Source of the DNA: Salminus brasiliensis
Taxonomy: Eukaryota; Chordata; Actinopteri; Characiformes; Bryconidae
Assembly (NCBI RefSeq): GCF_030463535.1
Contig: NC_132892.1
Location: forward strand, 29,345,341-29,409,340
DNA length: 64,000 bases
Direction: 5' to 3'
The notes beneath the pieces are model-generated. The model was given only the letters and a program-made list of their open reading frames with translations, ran no database searches and had not been told where the DNA came from. Shown one piece after another: positions 11,981 through 22,744 of the stretch. Made by a program: the position numbers and the translations under genes. Positions within the stretch are counted from its first letter, which is position 1, and every line of letters begins with the position of its first letter.

Positions 11981-13854
11981 GTGTGTATTAACCCAGATAG
12001 AGGAATTCAAAGCTTTCGGGCACAACCCTTGTATCTCTTTTTGGGACGTTTTTCACTTTTTGACATAATGTAAATCTGGCAGCTGTTCTTTACACTGTGT
12101 CCAAAGATTATCATAAATGGACCAATAGACAAATGGAAATTCTCCGCAGTGACTTTCCATTGAAAGGGGAAATGACTTTCTCCTGTAAAGTTGCTATTTT
12201 GGAGAAACAAGGTTTTTACAGAGTTACTTACATCATCATTATTTAACCAATTCGACAAAGACCTCTAAAAGCCTCTGTATACTGGCAGCGAATGAAGTCG
12301 AACCTACCTTTGCTAGCTTACAAGCTTGCCGCTCCTATACTCCAGGACTGCAGGTGGCGATGTGATGTTCTTTGGTAACTTCTATGACTGATGGAAGAGG
12401 ATTGCACTCTGTACCTCCTCTTTAGCTCCGCCCAGTCAAATGATTTGTCGCATGGTGCTTTCATCAAGTGCCTCGTTGTTTGTTTTCTCCACAATTACGT
12501 CCTTTTTTGTTCGCCGGATCCAGGTGAACGTTGTCTCTGCAGGGAGCATAGCAAGACCTAAAGTGTGTCCAAGTATTGGGACTAGTTAAACATGGATTAG
12601 TGGTGTATTTGTGGTTCTGGGTGGTGAAATTGACTCACTTTATGTGACTAGTATCTGGATTACATCCTGCTAAGATTTGAACCAGTAGTCAAATGTGTCT
12701 CCAGTTAGACTGAAATCTGACGGAATATGCAAATTCGCTTGCCGTGCGGCAATTATTAGTGGTGTGTCGGTTGTATTGGGAGGGGTTTCGGTTGAGAAAT
12801 GCATCTTGGAGTGCCGGGTGCCCAGCTTCACCGCACCAGCTACCAGCCCCCCTCATAGAGCACTGCCAATTGTGTCTTATTCAGACTCCGGCTGCTGATG
12901 GCAAAGCTACAAGCTACGCTACCAAGCAAGACTGTGTTGACGTAGCTAACTGAAACTAGTCGGCATAGAAACGGAGGGAACTTAGCATCCAGATCCATTA
13001 GCTTCAGTCCACTCTAACAGTGACCTTTCATTCAGTTATACAGGCAGAAGATCACTGACCTCCTCTGTTGTTGTGTGTAGGTGATCCTGAAGTGCTTCCT
13101 GAAAAAGGACCTGGTCTACACTAAGGCCACGCCCACTTTCCACCACTGGCGTGTGGACAACAAGAAGTGTGGCCTGACTTTCCAAAGTCCGGCAGATGCC
13201 CGGGCCTTCGACAGAGGGGTCAGGAAGGCCATTGAGGACCTGACTGATGGTGAGTGAGTGAGGTGAAGTGAAGAGCATTGGTGATGTGGTTCCAGCGGCA
13301 CCGGTCACGTCCGTTCTTGAAGGTGGTAAAGGTGTTAAAAGCAGGGGAAATGGGCAATCACAGGAATCTGAGACACTTTGACAAGAACTAAACTGTGATG
13401 ACTGGATGACTGACTAGGTCAGATCATCTCCATCTCCTTGTGTTTATATCTCCTAAACTGCCTGAGGCTGATTGAGTGTATATTGTAGTGTTTAGGAAGG
13501 TGGAGGGTAATGTATGAGCGTGTAATAAAGGTAGTAAGCTCAGTTTTGCTCTCTGCAGGTTCCACCACTTCCTCATCCACTCTGCAGAATGAGACGGAGC
13601 TGGGAGACGACGACGTCTTTACAGTAAGAACCTCTCTCTGATCTCCTTCCACACTCATACATAAAATGAAGGTTTCACATTCATCCATCCATTCATTCAT
13701 CCATTCATCCATCCATCCATTCATTTATTCATTCATTCATTCATATCTGAAGAAACACATGTATGCAAAAAGCCAAACAGCCTAAAAGATTTTTCAAGCT
13801 AAAGAAAACAGAACATAACTAAGACACATAAAAAGACAGGGAGAACGAGAAAAT

Positions 13855-13885
<31 letters not shown>

Positions 13886-16562
13886 AAAGAAAAAAAGAAA
13901 GAGAGAAAAGACAGAGAATAAAAGGGAGAGATAAGACAGAAACAGAGAGAGAGCGGACAGAGAAAAACTTGAGAGAGAGGACAGAGAAAAACTTGAGAGA
14001 GAGGACAGAGAAAAACTTGAGAGAGAGGACAGAGAAAAAAGAGAGAGTTACAGAGGACAGAGAAAGAGAGAGGACAGAAAAAAACTTGAGAGAGAGGACA
14101 GAGAAAAGAGAGAGAGAGTTACAGAGGACAGAGAAAAAGAAAGAGAGAGGACAGAGAGAACGAGGACAGAGAAAGAGAGAGGACAGAGAAAGAGAGAGAG
14201 TTACAGAGGACAGAGAAAGAGAGAGAGAGGACAGAAAAAAACTTGAGAGAGAGGACAGAGAAAAGAGAGAGAGAGTTACAGAGGACAGAGAAAAAGAAAG
14301 AGAGAGGACAGAGAGAACGAGGACAGAGAAAGAGAGAGGACAGAGAAAGAGAGAGAGTTACAGAGGACAGAGAAAGAGAGAGAGAGGACAGAAAAAAACT
14401 TGAGAGAGAGGACAGAGAAAAGAGAGAGAGAGTTACAGAGGACAGAGAAAAACTTGAGAGAGAGGACAGAAAAAAGTTTGAGGGAGAGGACAGAGAAAAA
14501 GAAAGAGAGAGGACAGAGAAAGAGAGAGAGTTACAGAGGACAGAGAAAGAGAGAGGACAGAGAGAGAGAGTTACAGAGGACAGAGAAAGAGAGAGAGTTA
14601 CAGAGGACAGAGAAAGAGAGAGAAAAGAGAGAGAGAGTTACAGAGGACAGAGAAAGAGAGAGAGTTACAGAGGACAGAGAAAGAGAGAGAAAAGAGAGAG
14701 AGAGTTACAGAGGACAGAGAAAAACTTGAGAAAGAGGACAGAGAAAAACTTGAGAGAGAGGACAGAAAAACCTGAGAGAGAGAGGACAGAGAAAAAAGAG
14801 AGAGAGTTACAGAGGACAGAGAAAAAGAAAGAGAGAGGACAGAGAGAACGAGGACAGAGAAAGAGAGAGAGGGGACAGAGAGAGAGAGTTACAGAGGACA
14901 GAGAAAGAGAGAGGACAGAGAGAAAGAGAGTTACAGAGGACAGAGAGAAAGAACGAGAGAGAGGACAGAGAGAGTTAGAGAGAGAGTTACAGAGGACAGA
15001 GTTAGAGAGAGAGTTACAGAGGACAGAGAGTTAGAGAGAGAGTTACAGAGGACAGAGAGTTAGAGAGAGAGTTACAGAGGACAGAGAGTTAGAGAGAGAG
15101 GGGACAGAGAAGAAGAGAGAAAGAACGAGAGAGAAAGAAAGAGTAAGAGAGAGAGAGAGAGAAAGAGTGACGTGAGCGGGGTGGTTTTAGAAAGAGCAGC
15201 AGTTGTCAGCTCTTTGCGTCTGTCTGGTCTGAAGGCTAAAATGATAATTAGCACGGCCACAAATACACCTCACTCCAGACATGGCAAACACACACACACA
15301 CACACACGTACACACAGTTACACATTTATACATGCACATACATTCACCATTCACGGTTCATCTGACTCATCACTGACCACACAGTGACCACACGCTCTAA
15401 TTACACGCTGTCTGCAGCTTTTCATTCATCTCCCCTGCATAAGCTAATCCGCTAATAAGCAGAGCTTCCTGTGTGTGTAGTTCAGTGTGGCTCAGTCACA
15501 GACGGTCTGCAGCAGAAGCTGCTTTAAAGGGACGGAGCGCGGAAAAATGAGGAAAACTGAGGTGATATCGCTAAACCCGAACTGACGGAATCATCATTAC
15601 TAAAATGTAATTAAGAGAAATGTCATTTTGTTGTGTGGAGAAAGTTCGAACACCCCCACATTTATTACTGCCAGCTCAGAAAGACCTTCAGCTTTTGCTG
15701 CTGGTGGTTTTGGGTGGTCTTAGCAGCTCTGTGGTGGTTCAAAAGCTGCTCATCCTCATCCAGGTACCCTGTTCTGGTAAGCCAGCTGGTGAACCAGCTC
15801 CTGACCAGCACAGTGTATGTTGTATTTGATCTTGGTCAAGCTCGGTGATGCTGATCACCATGGCCAGATCCTAAGAGCTCTCTGAGGCCTTCAGAAAGAA
15901 GGTAGTAGATGCAGAGGAGTCTGGGAAGGGGTTTAAAAGATCTCAGAACTATTAGAAAAACAGATGTTTCACTGTCCACTAAATCATTTACAAGTGGAAC
16001 CACTGACCAACATGGCCAGATCAGCCAGCAGACCTCAAGATGGGTAAAGAAGCCTCCACCAATCCTCGAACATCATCACAGTAGCTGGAACAGCTAAAAG
16101 TTGAAAGTCCAAAAGTTTGTGGACACCTTTTAATGAATGTGTTCTCTGGGATGATAGATGGTGCTACATACTTTTGACTGGTATGACTTGGGGAGTTGAG
16201 GGGGTTAGATAGGGTGGTGATAATTCAACATCCTGACCTCACTAACGCTGCTCTTGTCGCTGAATGCAGTCAAATCCTCACATCAATGATCCTCTAAAAT
16301 CTAACAGAACGCCTTCTTCCCTGGACAGTAGAGACAGTTACTACAACAAAAGCAGGATAAAGTCTTTTTTTAAAACCCCTGATTTTAGAAGAAACAGTGA
16401 ATGAGTAGGTGTCCCAATACTTTTGTCATTCATGCATAAATACAAGGAGCTTTAAGAGCATGTATCTGCCTTTTTTCACTTGGTGTGTTTGGGATTGCAG
16501 CCTCCCCATGGGAAATCACACAGCTAATACTGGACTGCAACTCTGTTTGGAGTCATCTCAAG

Positions 16563-16605
<43 letters not shown>

Positions 16606-19600
16606 AAACAGTCAGAAAGTCCTGTTGTTATTATTGGCATGATAGCTCTCCCAGTAGGACTCTTAAAGCAGATACTGGCTCGAAATACACACACACACAC
16701 ACACACACACAATGCTGGCTCTAAACACAGACCCGAGACGACGGGAAGCGTCACAAGAACATGATAGCTCCAGTGCTGGTGGTCAAAGGTCATAGCTAAT
16801 TGTGAAGACGAAGGGATGTTTGGGGGGGGTCCTTATTTACTCACAGCACCCCAGCGGTCACTCCAACAAGTAAAAGGTCAAGAACACTGAGGAAGCCTCT
16901 AAGGCTGATCCAAGGTCAGTTTTAGGCTTAAGCTTGTATTGGTTAAATGGATGTTTTTACAGGTTTAAATACTTTACATGTCCAAAAGTTTGTGGACACC
17001 TCTTGTAATGAACGTATTCAGCTACTTTTAGTTGCACCCATTGTGGACGCTGATGTGCAAATGCACACACACAGCTTGTCTAGTCCCTGTAGAGAATTAC
17101 TGCCAATAGAATAGGACCTTCTGGAGCAGATAAACATGAACCCATGGAAACCATGCAGCCTAATGCTAGGCGTGGGCTAGAGGGGTATAAAGCCCCTCAG
17201 AATTGAGCTGTGGAGCAGTGGAAATGAACTTAATTAATTCTCTGGAATGATAGATTGTGCTCCATCCAGTACTTTTGGGATGAGTTGGGGAGTTGGAGAT
17301 GAGATGAGGGGAGGTGATCACTCACCAACAATCCTGACCTCACTAACACTCTTGTTGCTGAATGCAATCAAATCCCCACATCAGTGCTTTTTCCTAAATC
17401 TAGTAGAAAGCCTTCTTTCCTGGACAGTAGAGACAGTTACTCCAACAAAAGCAGGATACCCTCTTTTTTAAAACCCTTGATTTCTGAAGAAACAATGAAT
17501 GAGCCGATGTCCCAATACTTTTGTCCAAATACTGTGTAGAAAACCATCTACTGAAGGTTTTCTACCAATCTGAAGAACACATTAATCAGGAGAAGTTGTC
17601 GTGATTTTCCATAGAACCACTGTCTTCACTGAAGAACCCTCGAAGAACCCTTTGAAGAGTGTAGCTGCATTAGCATTGCCGCTCCAGCGCTAGCTCCAGT
17701 CTTGGCTGATGTGTGGACGTTAGCGTTACTCATTTATCAGCTGGGAAGGTGCACTTTCACTGAACTCTGGCTGTAAACAGCATGTTCTACTGGCAGAACG
17801 CTGTAGGAGCTGATTGAGCTGCTGAGGAGCTCATGTTTTAACAAGTGTGTAAGTGATTACTGGTCTGTTGTTTTCCATGGTTTCCTGTATCAGTCTGTTT
17901 GAAATCCCCCCCGTTGCTCCCTGGATGCTCGGCTTTTTCTTATACTGGATCGGACTCAAGGGAGGAGCTTGTGTGTCTGCCATGCTGAACCCTGTTAGAC
18001 GAACCTCCCTGTCGTCTGTCGTTCTGTTCCAAAACCCGCATTCCTTCAATGTTAAGGGCGCAATTTGGTGCCTCTCGTGGGGTTTGGGACTGCAGATAGA
18101 GAGCCCAAAGAGCCTCCCTTGGGAGACCAATCAGAGAGGTCTTTCAGAGTGTTTGTGAACTGTACTTCCTGCACATATTGCCAGAGGCCATACGCTGGAC
18201 CCCCTTCTTGGGACGTCAGCACTCATCATCCCTCCCTCAAACCCATCAGGGGTTTTTAACCCACTCTGGCGCTGACGCTGTGCCCAGAGGATTGCTAGTT
18301 CGCTAGTCCCAATCCCTGTCATGCTGCTAGCCATCAACAGCCGGAGCCTGGGAGAGCGTAATTGGCCTTGCTTGCTCTCTAAGGTGGGTCTGGCGCCTCC
18401 TTCCCACATCACTCCAGTGCAGTACTGGCCGGAACTGGCGTCAGCTGGTCGACGCATCAGAGCCGGGTACGCAACTCTTCCCTCCGAGGGTCTGCTGTAG
18501 TCGGTAAAAAGAGGTGACAGAGGAGGCGTGTGTCTGGCTGACCCCTCCCAGTGTCGGGAGCATGTGGAGAAAATGTATGGGTTGGATAACTGGTGATCCA
18601 GATTGGGGTGAAAATTAACATAGACTCAGGTGTCTTCCAGTAGTTGGACGGCCAGCTAGTCACAAAACCAGTGTGTTTCCAGTGTGGTGACCACGGTGGG
18701 TGCCCCCCGCCAAGCCTGGTTCCTGGACTGGGACACTATGGGATTAGATATGAGGTTAATTCTACTCGTTAATACCTTCTCCTGTTCTCTCGTTCTCTCG
18801 TCCGTCAGAACGCCACAGACAGCTCCTCTAACTCTTCCCAGAAGAGGGAGCCCTCCATGCAGACCCTCGCACCAATCAGCTTCTGCGAGCCGCGCAGACA
18901 CCACCACTGCATCCTGGGCCATTTCTACGAGCAGCACCGGCACGCTGACCATTACTTTCTGGAGCAGGTCAGTATGTCTGTGTGCACAGGTTCAGGGTGG
19001 TCTGCTTCTGTTGGCATTTTATTTTATTAAACTCTATTAGACTGCAATTCCATTCCATTCTACCCTTTCAAATCTGTTTTCTCCCATTTCTATTGTACTC
19101 TATTTTATTCGGCTTCTTTACAGTCTATCATCTTCCAGTTCAACGTATGCTGTTCTGTTTCGAACAGTGCAGTTCTATTGAACTTTACTATACTTGACAA
19201 AATTCTGTTCAATTCTATTGTATTCCAGTTTACTGCATGAGTTATGTTCTGTTTTAAACAGTGTAATTCTATTTGAATACACTTTGACATATATTTAATT
19301 CTATTTGATTTTTTCCTACTCTTTTCTCTCTTACATATTACTCTTTGCAGTTATATTCATTTCTAATCAGTGCAATTCTATTCTTGTATACTATACTTGA
19401 CACTTGTATTCAATTCTATTGCATTCCACTTCTACTGTATGAGGTTCTATTATACTTTGATGAACATAACTATTTAATTCTATTTTATTCTGTTCTGCTC
19501 TTTTCGATCTAACTGCATTATCTTCTTTTCTACTCTGTGCAATTCTATTCTATACTGTACTTATCACAATTCTGTTTTGTTCCATTCTACTCTATACAGT

Positions 19601-20819
19601 CATCTTCATGCATGAGGCTTTATTTTGTACTTTCTGTTCTTTTGTACAATGTTCTGCTCTATACAGTTCTGTCCTATTTTATTCTACACAATTCTATTGT
19701 ATTCTGTTTACACGTTTGCCATTATGTTATCCCTAATTCTATTCTCTTTCATTTTACCATAGTATATTATACTTATCACAATTCCATTGTATTGTTTAAC
19801 TGTATCATGTAATGCTCTACCCAATTCTATTATATATTGTTCTCTTCCATTCTATTCTGTGCAGTTCTGTTATTCTTATCTTCTTTTAACATTCTACGGT
19901 ACCCTGTTTTATTCTAATCTGCTGTACTCTATTCAATTCTACTCTACTCTCCTGTCTTCTACTTGATGCAGTTCTGTTCTATTCTACACAATTCTATTGT
20001 ATTCTATTTGATTGTACTCTATGCGTACCTCTATAGTATCCTAAACTCTACAGTTTTATTGAATTATGTTCTATTTTATTCTACTCTATGCAATTCTATT
20101 CTACTTCCTGCTGTTTCTTCCACTAATGACACAGGACTCTCTCCGTTTTCCAGACGGCGCTCATGTTCCCCCGCCACGTGACCTTCCCCGCGGAGGAAGA
20201 GGAGATCGTGCGGATAAACCCTCGCGAGCGAGCCTGGCTAGCGGGCTATGAGGACTACCGCCACGCCCCCACCGCTACGCGGGACAAACTCCTGCTGCGC
20301 CCGGACCCCACGGACGCTTACGTCACTTTCGCCAAGAGCGAAGCACCCAAGCACGACTACACGTATCCCTACCCGCTGACCAGAGACTCGCACGACCCAG
20401 AGCGCAACGGCAAAACCGGCATCAGCGGCGGCGTGGTCACCAGTCAGCCCGCGACCAAGCGGGAGGACGGTGGGCAGCGCCTGCACTGCATCTACTGCCG
20501 GGACGTTTTCACACCGGCGCAGAACAGGCGCGGACAGTGCCAGGAGGCGCCGGACCCGGTGGACACGTGCATACGGCGCGTGAGCTGCATGTGGTGCGCC
20601 GACAGCCTGCTGTACCACTGCATGTCGGACCCAGAGGGCGATTACTCGGACCCGTGCTCGTGCGACCCCAGCGAGGAACACTTCTGCCTGCGCTGGACGG
20701 CCCTGCTGGGCCTCTCGCTGATCGCACCCTGCATGTGCTGCTATGCCCCGCTGCGCGCGTGTCACCGGTGCGCCATAGTGTGCCACTGCTGCGGAGGCCG
20801 GCACAAAGCCACGGGCTGA
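11797..20819 (+). CDS. spred2: SPRED2 (sprouty-related EVH1 domain protein 2), five coding exons, first short exon missing
   Basis: Membrane-associated inhibitor of Ras-Raf-ERK signalling; the family recruits neurofibromin through its EVH1 domain. Coding exons are 11797-11980, 13081-13249, 13559-13623, 18809-18967 and 20154-20819, all with AG/GT borders and compatible phases. Together they give about 413 residues, against about 418 for human SPRED2. The order is: EVH1 (first two exons; [14 protein letters not shown] and [10 protein letters not shown] motifs), a Ser/Thr-rich linker with GDDDVF, the Kit-binding region at the start of the last exon ([19 protein letters not shown]), then the Cys-rich Sprouty domain ([29 protein letters not shown]). 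The [11 protein letters not shown] stretch favours SPRED2 over SPRED1. The first exon here begins with the last base of an Asp codon, so an upstream exon of about 8-10 codons with the ATG is missing; I could not find it in the window. The a/b teleost paralogue cannot be decided. Confidence 0.95.
12020..12230. repeat. Dispersed repeat (CTTGTATCTCC family), copy 2
   Basis: Lies in the spred2 intron just after the 11797-11980 exon. It is the partner of 9630-9960, with the shared CACTTTTTGA and TCTGGCAG segments. Confidence 0.6.
12640..12830. repeat. Dispersed repeat (GACTAGTATC family), copy 1
   Basis: Shares TGACTAGTATCTGGATT, AGACTGAAATCTGA, GAATATGCAAATTC and TGGGAGGGGTTT with 25975-26330 and 26485-26790. 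Confidence 0.65.
13081..13249 (+). CDS. spred2: spred2 coding exon 3 (EVH1, second half)
   Basis: Acceptor TGTGTGTAG, donor G/GTGAGT. It encodes [15 protein letters not shown] through RKAIEDLTD plus the first base of a Gly codon. It carries the EVH1 core strands ([10 protein letters not shown]) and the [10 protein letters not shown] segment. KKCGLTF has Cys where mammals have Phe. Confidence 0.95.
13559..13623 (+). CDS. spred2: spred2 coding exon 4 (acidic linker)
   Basis: A 65-bp exon between CTCTGCAG and GTAAGA. It completes the split Gly and encodes [20 protein letters not shown] plus Thr, matching the SPRED2 linker just after EVH1. Confidence 0.92.
13678..13743. repeat. (CATT/CATC)n tract
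   Basis: Tetranucleotide repeats of CATT and CATC in the spred2 intron after 13623. Confidence 0.9.
13855..15172. repeat. 1.3-kb GA-rich higher-order tandem array in spred2 intron
   Basis: The + strand is almost wholly purine apart from TT-containing spacers. It is made of a few modules: GAGAGAGGACAGAGAAA, AAACTTGAGAGAGAGGACAG and GAGAGTTACAGAGGACAGAG, combined into longer repeated blocks (14080-14240 and 14240-14400 are close to copies). Frames stay open for up to 263 codons of Glu/Arg/Lys-rich repeats (14243-15034). This is a property of the repeat; there are no gene signals. Confidence 0.95.
15853..16085 (+). mobile_element. Tc1-type transposase N-terminal relic
   Basis: Sequence from CACCATGGCCAGATC through AAGAGCTCTCTGAGGCCTTC to CAAGATGGGTAAAGAAG matches the 5' coding part of a fish Tc1-type family, encoding a decayed helix-turn-helix region. 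A related piece lies inverted at 28155-28290. Confidence 0.65.
16100..16431 (+). mobile_element. MITE of the GTCCAAAAGTTTGTGGACA family
   Basis: Left GTCCAAAAGTTTGTGGACAC and right GTGTCCCAATACTTTTGTC ends, with an internally deleted interior. Confidence 0.75.
16564..16600. repeat. (CA)n microsatellite
   Basis: Pure CA units; a second shorter tract is at 16688-16711. Confidence 0.9.
16970..17536 (+). mobile_element. MITE of the GTCCAAAAGTTTGTGGACA family, long copy
   Basis: Near full-length copy: left GTCCAAAAGTTTGTGGACAC, interior with CTTGTCTAGTCCCTGTAGAG and GGCTAGAGGGGTATAAAGCC, right GATGTCCCAATACTTTTGTC. Confidence 0.8.
18250..18600 (+). mobile_element. SINE-like dispersed repeat
   Basis: Contains a degenerate tRNA B-box-like stretch (TCCCAATCCCTGTCATGCTG) followed by GCTAGCCATCAACAGCCGGA. 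The latter is homologous to an inverted copy at 33640-33790. Probably a tRNA-derived SINE. Confidence 0.5.
18809..18967 (+). CDS. spred2: spred2 coding exon 5 (Ser/His-rich linker)
   Basis: A 53-codon exon in phase 0, between TCCGTCAG and GTCAGT. It encodes [16 protein letters not shown], then a His-rich stretch ending DHYFLEQ, in line with the mammalian [12 protein letters not shown] and DHYHLDQ segments. The middle is divergent, as is usual for this linker. Confidence 0.92.
19005..20120. repeat. 1.1-kb TTCTATT-rich degenerate array in last spred2 intron
   Basis: The + strand is a degenerate array of TTCTATTCTA, CTCTATGCAATTCTATT and related words, poor in G and rich in T and C. It ends about 35 bp before the acceptor of the last spred2 exon. 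Confidence 0.85.
20154..20819 (+). CDS. spred2: spred2 last coding exon (Kit-binding region and Sprouty domain)
   Basis: Acceptor TTTTCCAG, stop TGA at 20817-20819; 221 residues. It begins [12 protein letters not shown], followed by the Kit-binding region and, from about residue 100 of the exon, the Cys-rich SPR domain ending [13 protein letters not shown] cysteines are palmitoylated in the family and target it to membranes. The exon is far richer in G+C and CpG than the AT-rich DNA on either side, and this opens long antisense frames. Confidence 0.95.
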   Translation, partial: TALMFPRHVTFPAEEEEIVRINPRERAWLAGYEDYRHAPTATRDKLLLRPDPTDAYVTFAKSEAPKHDYTYPYPLTRDSHDPERNGKTGISGGVVTSQPATKREDGGQRLHCIYCRDVFTPAQNRRGQCQEAPDPVDTCIRRVSCMWCADSLLYHCMSDPEGDYSDPCSCDPSEEHFCLRWTALLGLSLIAPCMCCYAPLRACHRCAIVCHCCGGRHKATG

Positions 20820-20863
20820 GCCATGGCAATTCCTACACACACCAGCAAACAGCCAGGAGGAGA

Positions 20864-20869
20864 AATAAA
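20864..20869 (+). terminator. AATAAA 45 bp after the spred2 stop (weak candidate poly(A) signal)
   Basis: Canonical hexamer, but very close to the stop and without an obvious GU-rich element. SPRED2 3' UTRs are usually much longer. Confidence 0.2.
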
Positions 20870-21202
20870 GGGCGGAAAGCCTACTGAACCTGGGTTGGTT
20901 TTATCTGGGGAGGTCACCTGTCCATGTTCGGCCCACGGATACTTTCATTTGTTTTACAGAGTTTTTGAGAAACAGAGTTTCACACAATATCTCATGCATC
21001 CTCCAGGTTTTGGTAAAGTACCTACATTTAGAGTGCATTATTAATCATTCTCACATTATATTTATTCTGTATGTATGGGAACAGTCACAGTAACTGTGTT
21101 TACATGCACACCAGAGGTTCAGTATTAGTTTGGACTCATCTGCGATCACGTTAACAGAGCTTATAGTCCTCCAGCTGAGTCTTAGTTTTAGGTCCCAGCC
21201 AC

Positions 21203-21668
21203 ACATATCCAGATGACAAAAGTATTGGGACACCTACAGAAGCTTTTATGACATCCCAATCTAAACCCATAGGCATTAATATAGAGTTGGTCCCCCTGTG
21301 CAGCTCTAACAGCAGCATTGGAGATCTGCAGTTATTGAGACTTTTCAGCACTACCGCTCTGTAACTTTACGTGGTCTGACAGACACTCTGTGGCTGAGCT
21401 GCTCTCTGTGGTTCCTCTAAACGCTTCCACTGTTCAACAATACCACTCACAGGTGATGGTGGAAGCTCTAGGAATATCTGACATGCTGTCCTATTATATG
21501 ACCACACTGGAATTCAGTGAGCTCTTCAGAACCACCCATCCTTGTGGAAAGGCAGACTGCATGGCTTGATTAGGTGCTTGATTGTATACGCCTGTTGCAA
21601 TGGGACTGAAAGACACACCCGAACTCAGTGATTTAAAGGCGTCCCAATACTTTTGTCCTTATACTGTA
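21203..21668 (-). mobile_element. Internally deleted Tc1-type element
   Basis: Ends GACAAAAGTATTGGGACACC (left) and GCGTCCCAATACTTTTGTCC (right). The interior matches the 2455-3395 family, including GTAACTTTACGTGGTCTG and CACTGTTCAACAATACCACT. Most of the transposase region is deleted. Confidence 0.8.
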
Positions 21669-22000
21669 GCTCTTATGTGGTGGCAAATGCACAAAATATG
21701 ATATTTCAACACAACTGCTTTCTTTAACTTTACTAGTCTTGGCTGGATGTGTGTTGATTTTATCCATTTTTAAGAGTGTGTCCAATCAACCAGTCAGATT
21801 CCAGGACTCCCCTGGTAAAACCAATCCAGCTCCAGTAGTGCTGAAGCGGAGTGCTGGGTAGTGGCAAACCTTTTCTAGGAGTTTGGTTTACTGTATGTTC
21901 CTCTCCTGGTCTGTTTTTATTCAGTTTCTATTTTTATTTAGTGCCCCTCAGCTTCTTTGGCCACATAAATTCATTTATATATTCATTTATATATAATAAA

Positions 22001-22059
<59 letters not shown>
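22001..22059. repeat. (TA)n microsatellite
   Basis: About 29 TA units. Confidence 0.95.
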
Positions 22060-22066
<7 letters not shown>

Positions 22067-22744
22067 TAAATCCAGGTACTTTTATGTTTTTACAATATTC
22101 TGCATCAGATGCTTGGTTGGTTTTCCTCTCTCTGGTTTGTGTTCAATAAGAATGTGTTTGTTTATGTTTTTGTTTACTTGTTTACTGGTTGTTTTATGGC
22201 CCAGGCTTGCCAAAACCGACTCTCCTGGGGCTCTCCTGTCCGAGGCACTTAACGCGTGACCCCCCCCCCCCCCCTCTTTTCTCCCCAGTCTGAACTGACA
22301 AATCTGTGTGTGTGTGTGTATGTATGTGTAAAAATGCAGTTAGAAGAATGGAGAGTTGATGAATGAAGCAAAACAGATGTGTGTGTGTGTGTGTGTGTAC
22401 ATACAGAATAATGTGTATTTGGTTAACATGCAGCCTACATTGCTGTCAAACTGTGTTGTAAATGTACAAGTGTGTGTGTGTGAGAGAGTGAGAGTGTGTG
22501 TGGGTAAGAGCGTATGCAGCCGTATTTACACTGTGTACGTTTGGAACTGAGAAACCAGCCTCAAATTAAAGGGATGCTCTGGTGCTTTTCCACCTATTGT
22601 CTATCTGCCCCATGTGATAAATAGCCCACAGCTGATCACCAGACCAGCTTTCCATGAACTTCGAGACACGCCCGAAGCCTGAAGCGGTCACACGTCTGGG
22701 AATTTTTTCCAGAGCGAAAATTACATTTATGTCTATACATTTCA

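Noticed and set aside
11654..12073. 139-codon open frame around the first visible spred2 exon
   Set aside because: Only 11797-11980 is coding; the extensions cross a clear acceptor and donor and lose SPRED similarity.
14243..15034. 263-codon open frame rich in Glu, Arg, Lys and Thr
   Set aside because: It is a reading of the GA-rich tandem array in a spred2 intron. Overlapping frames have the same content, and there are no splice or start signals.
20238..20840. 200-codon open frame antisense to the spred2 last exon
   Set aside because: It is the shadow of a GC-rich coding exon; the sense frame matches SPRED2 throughout.
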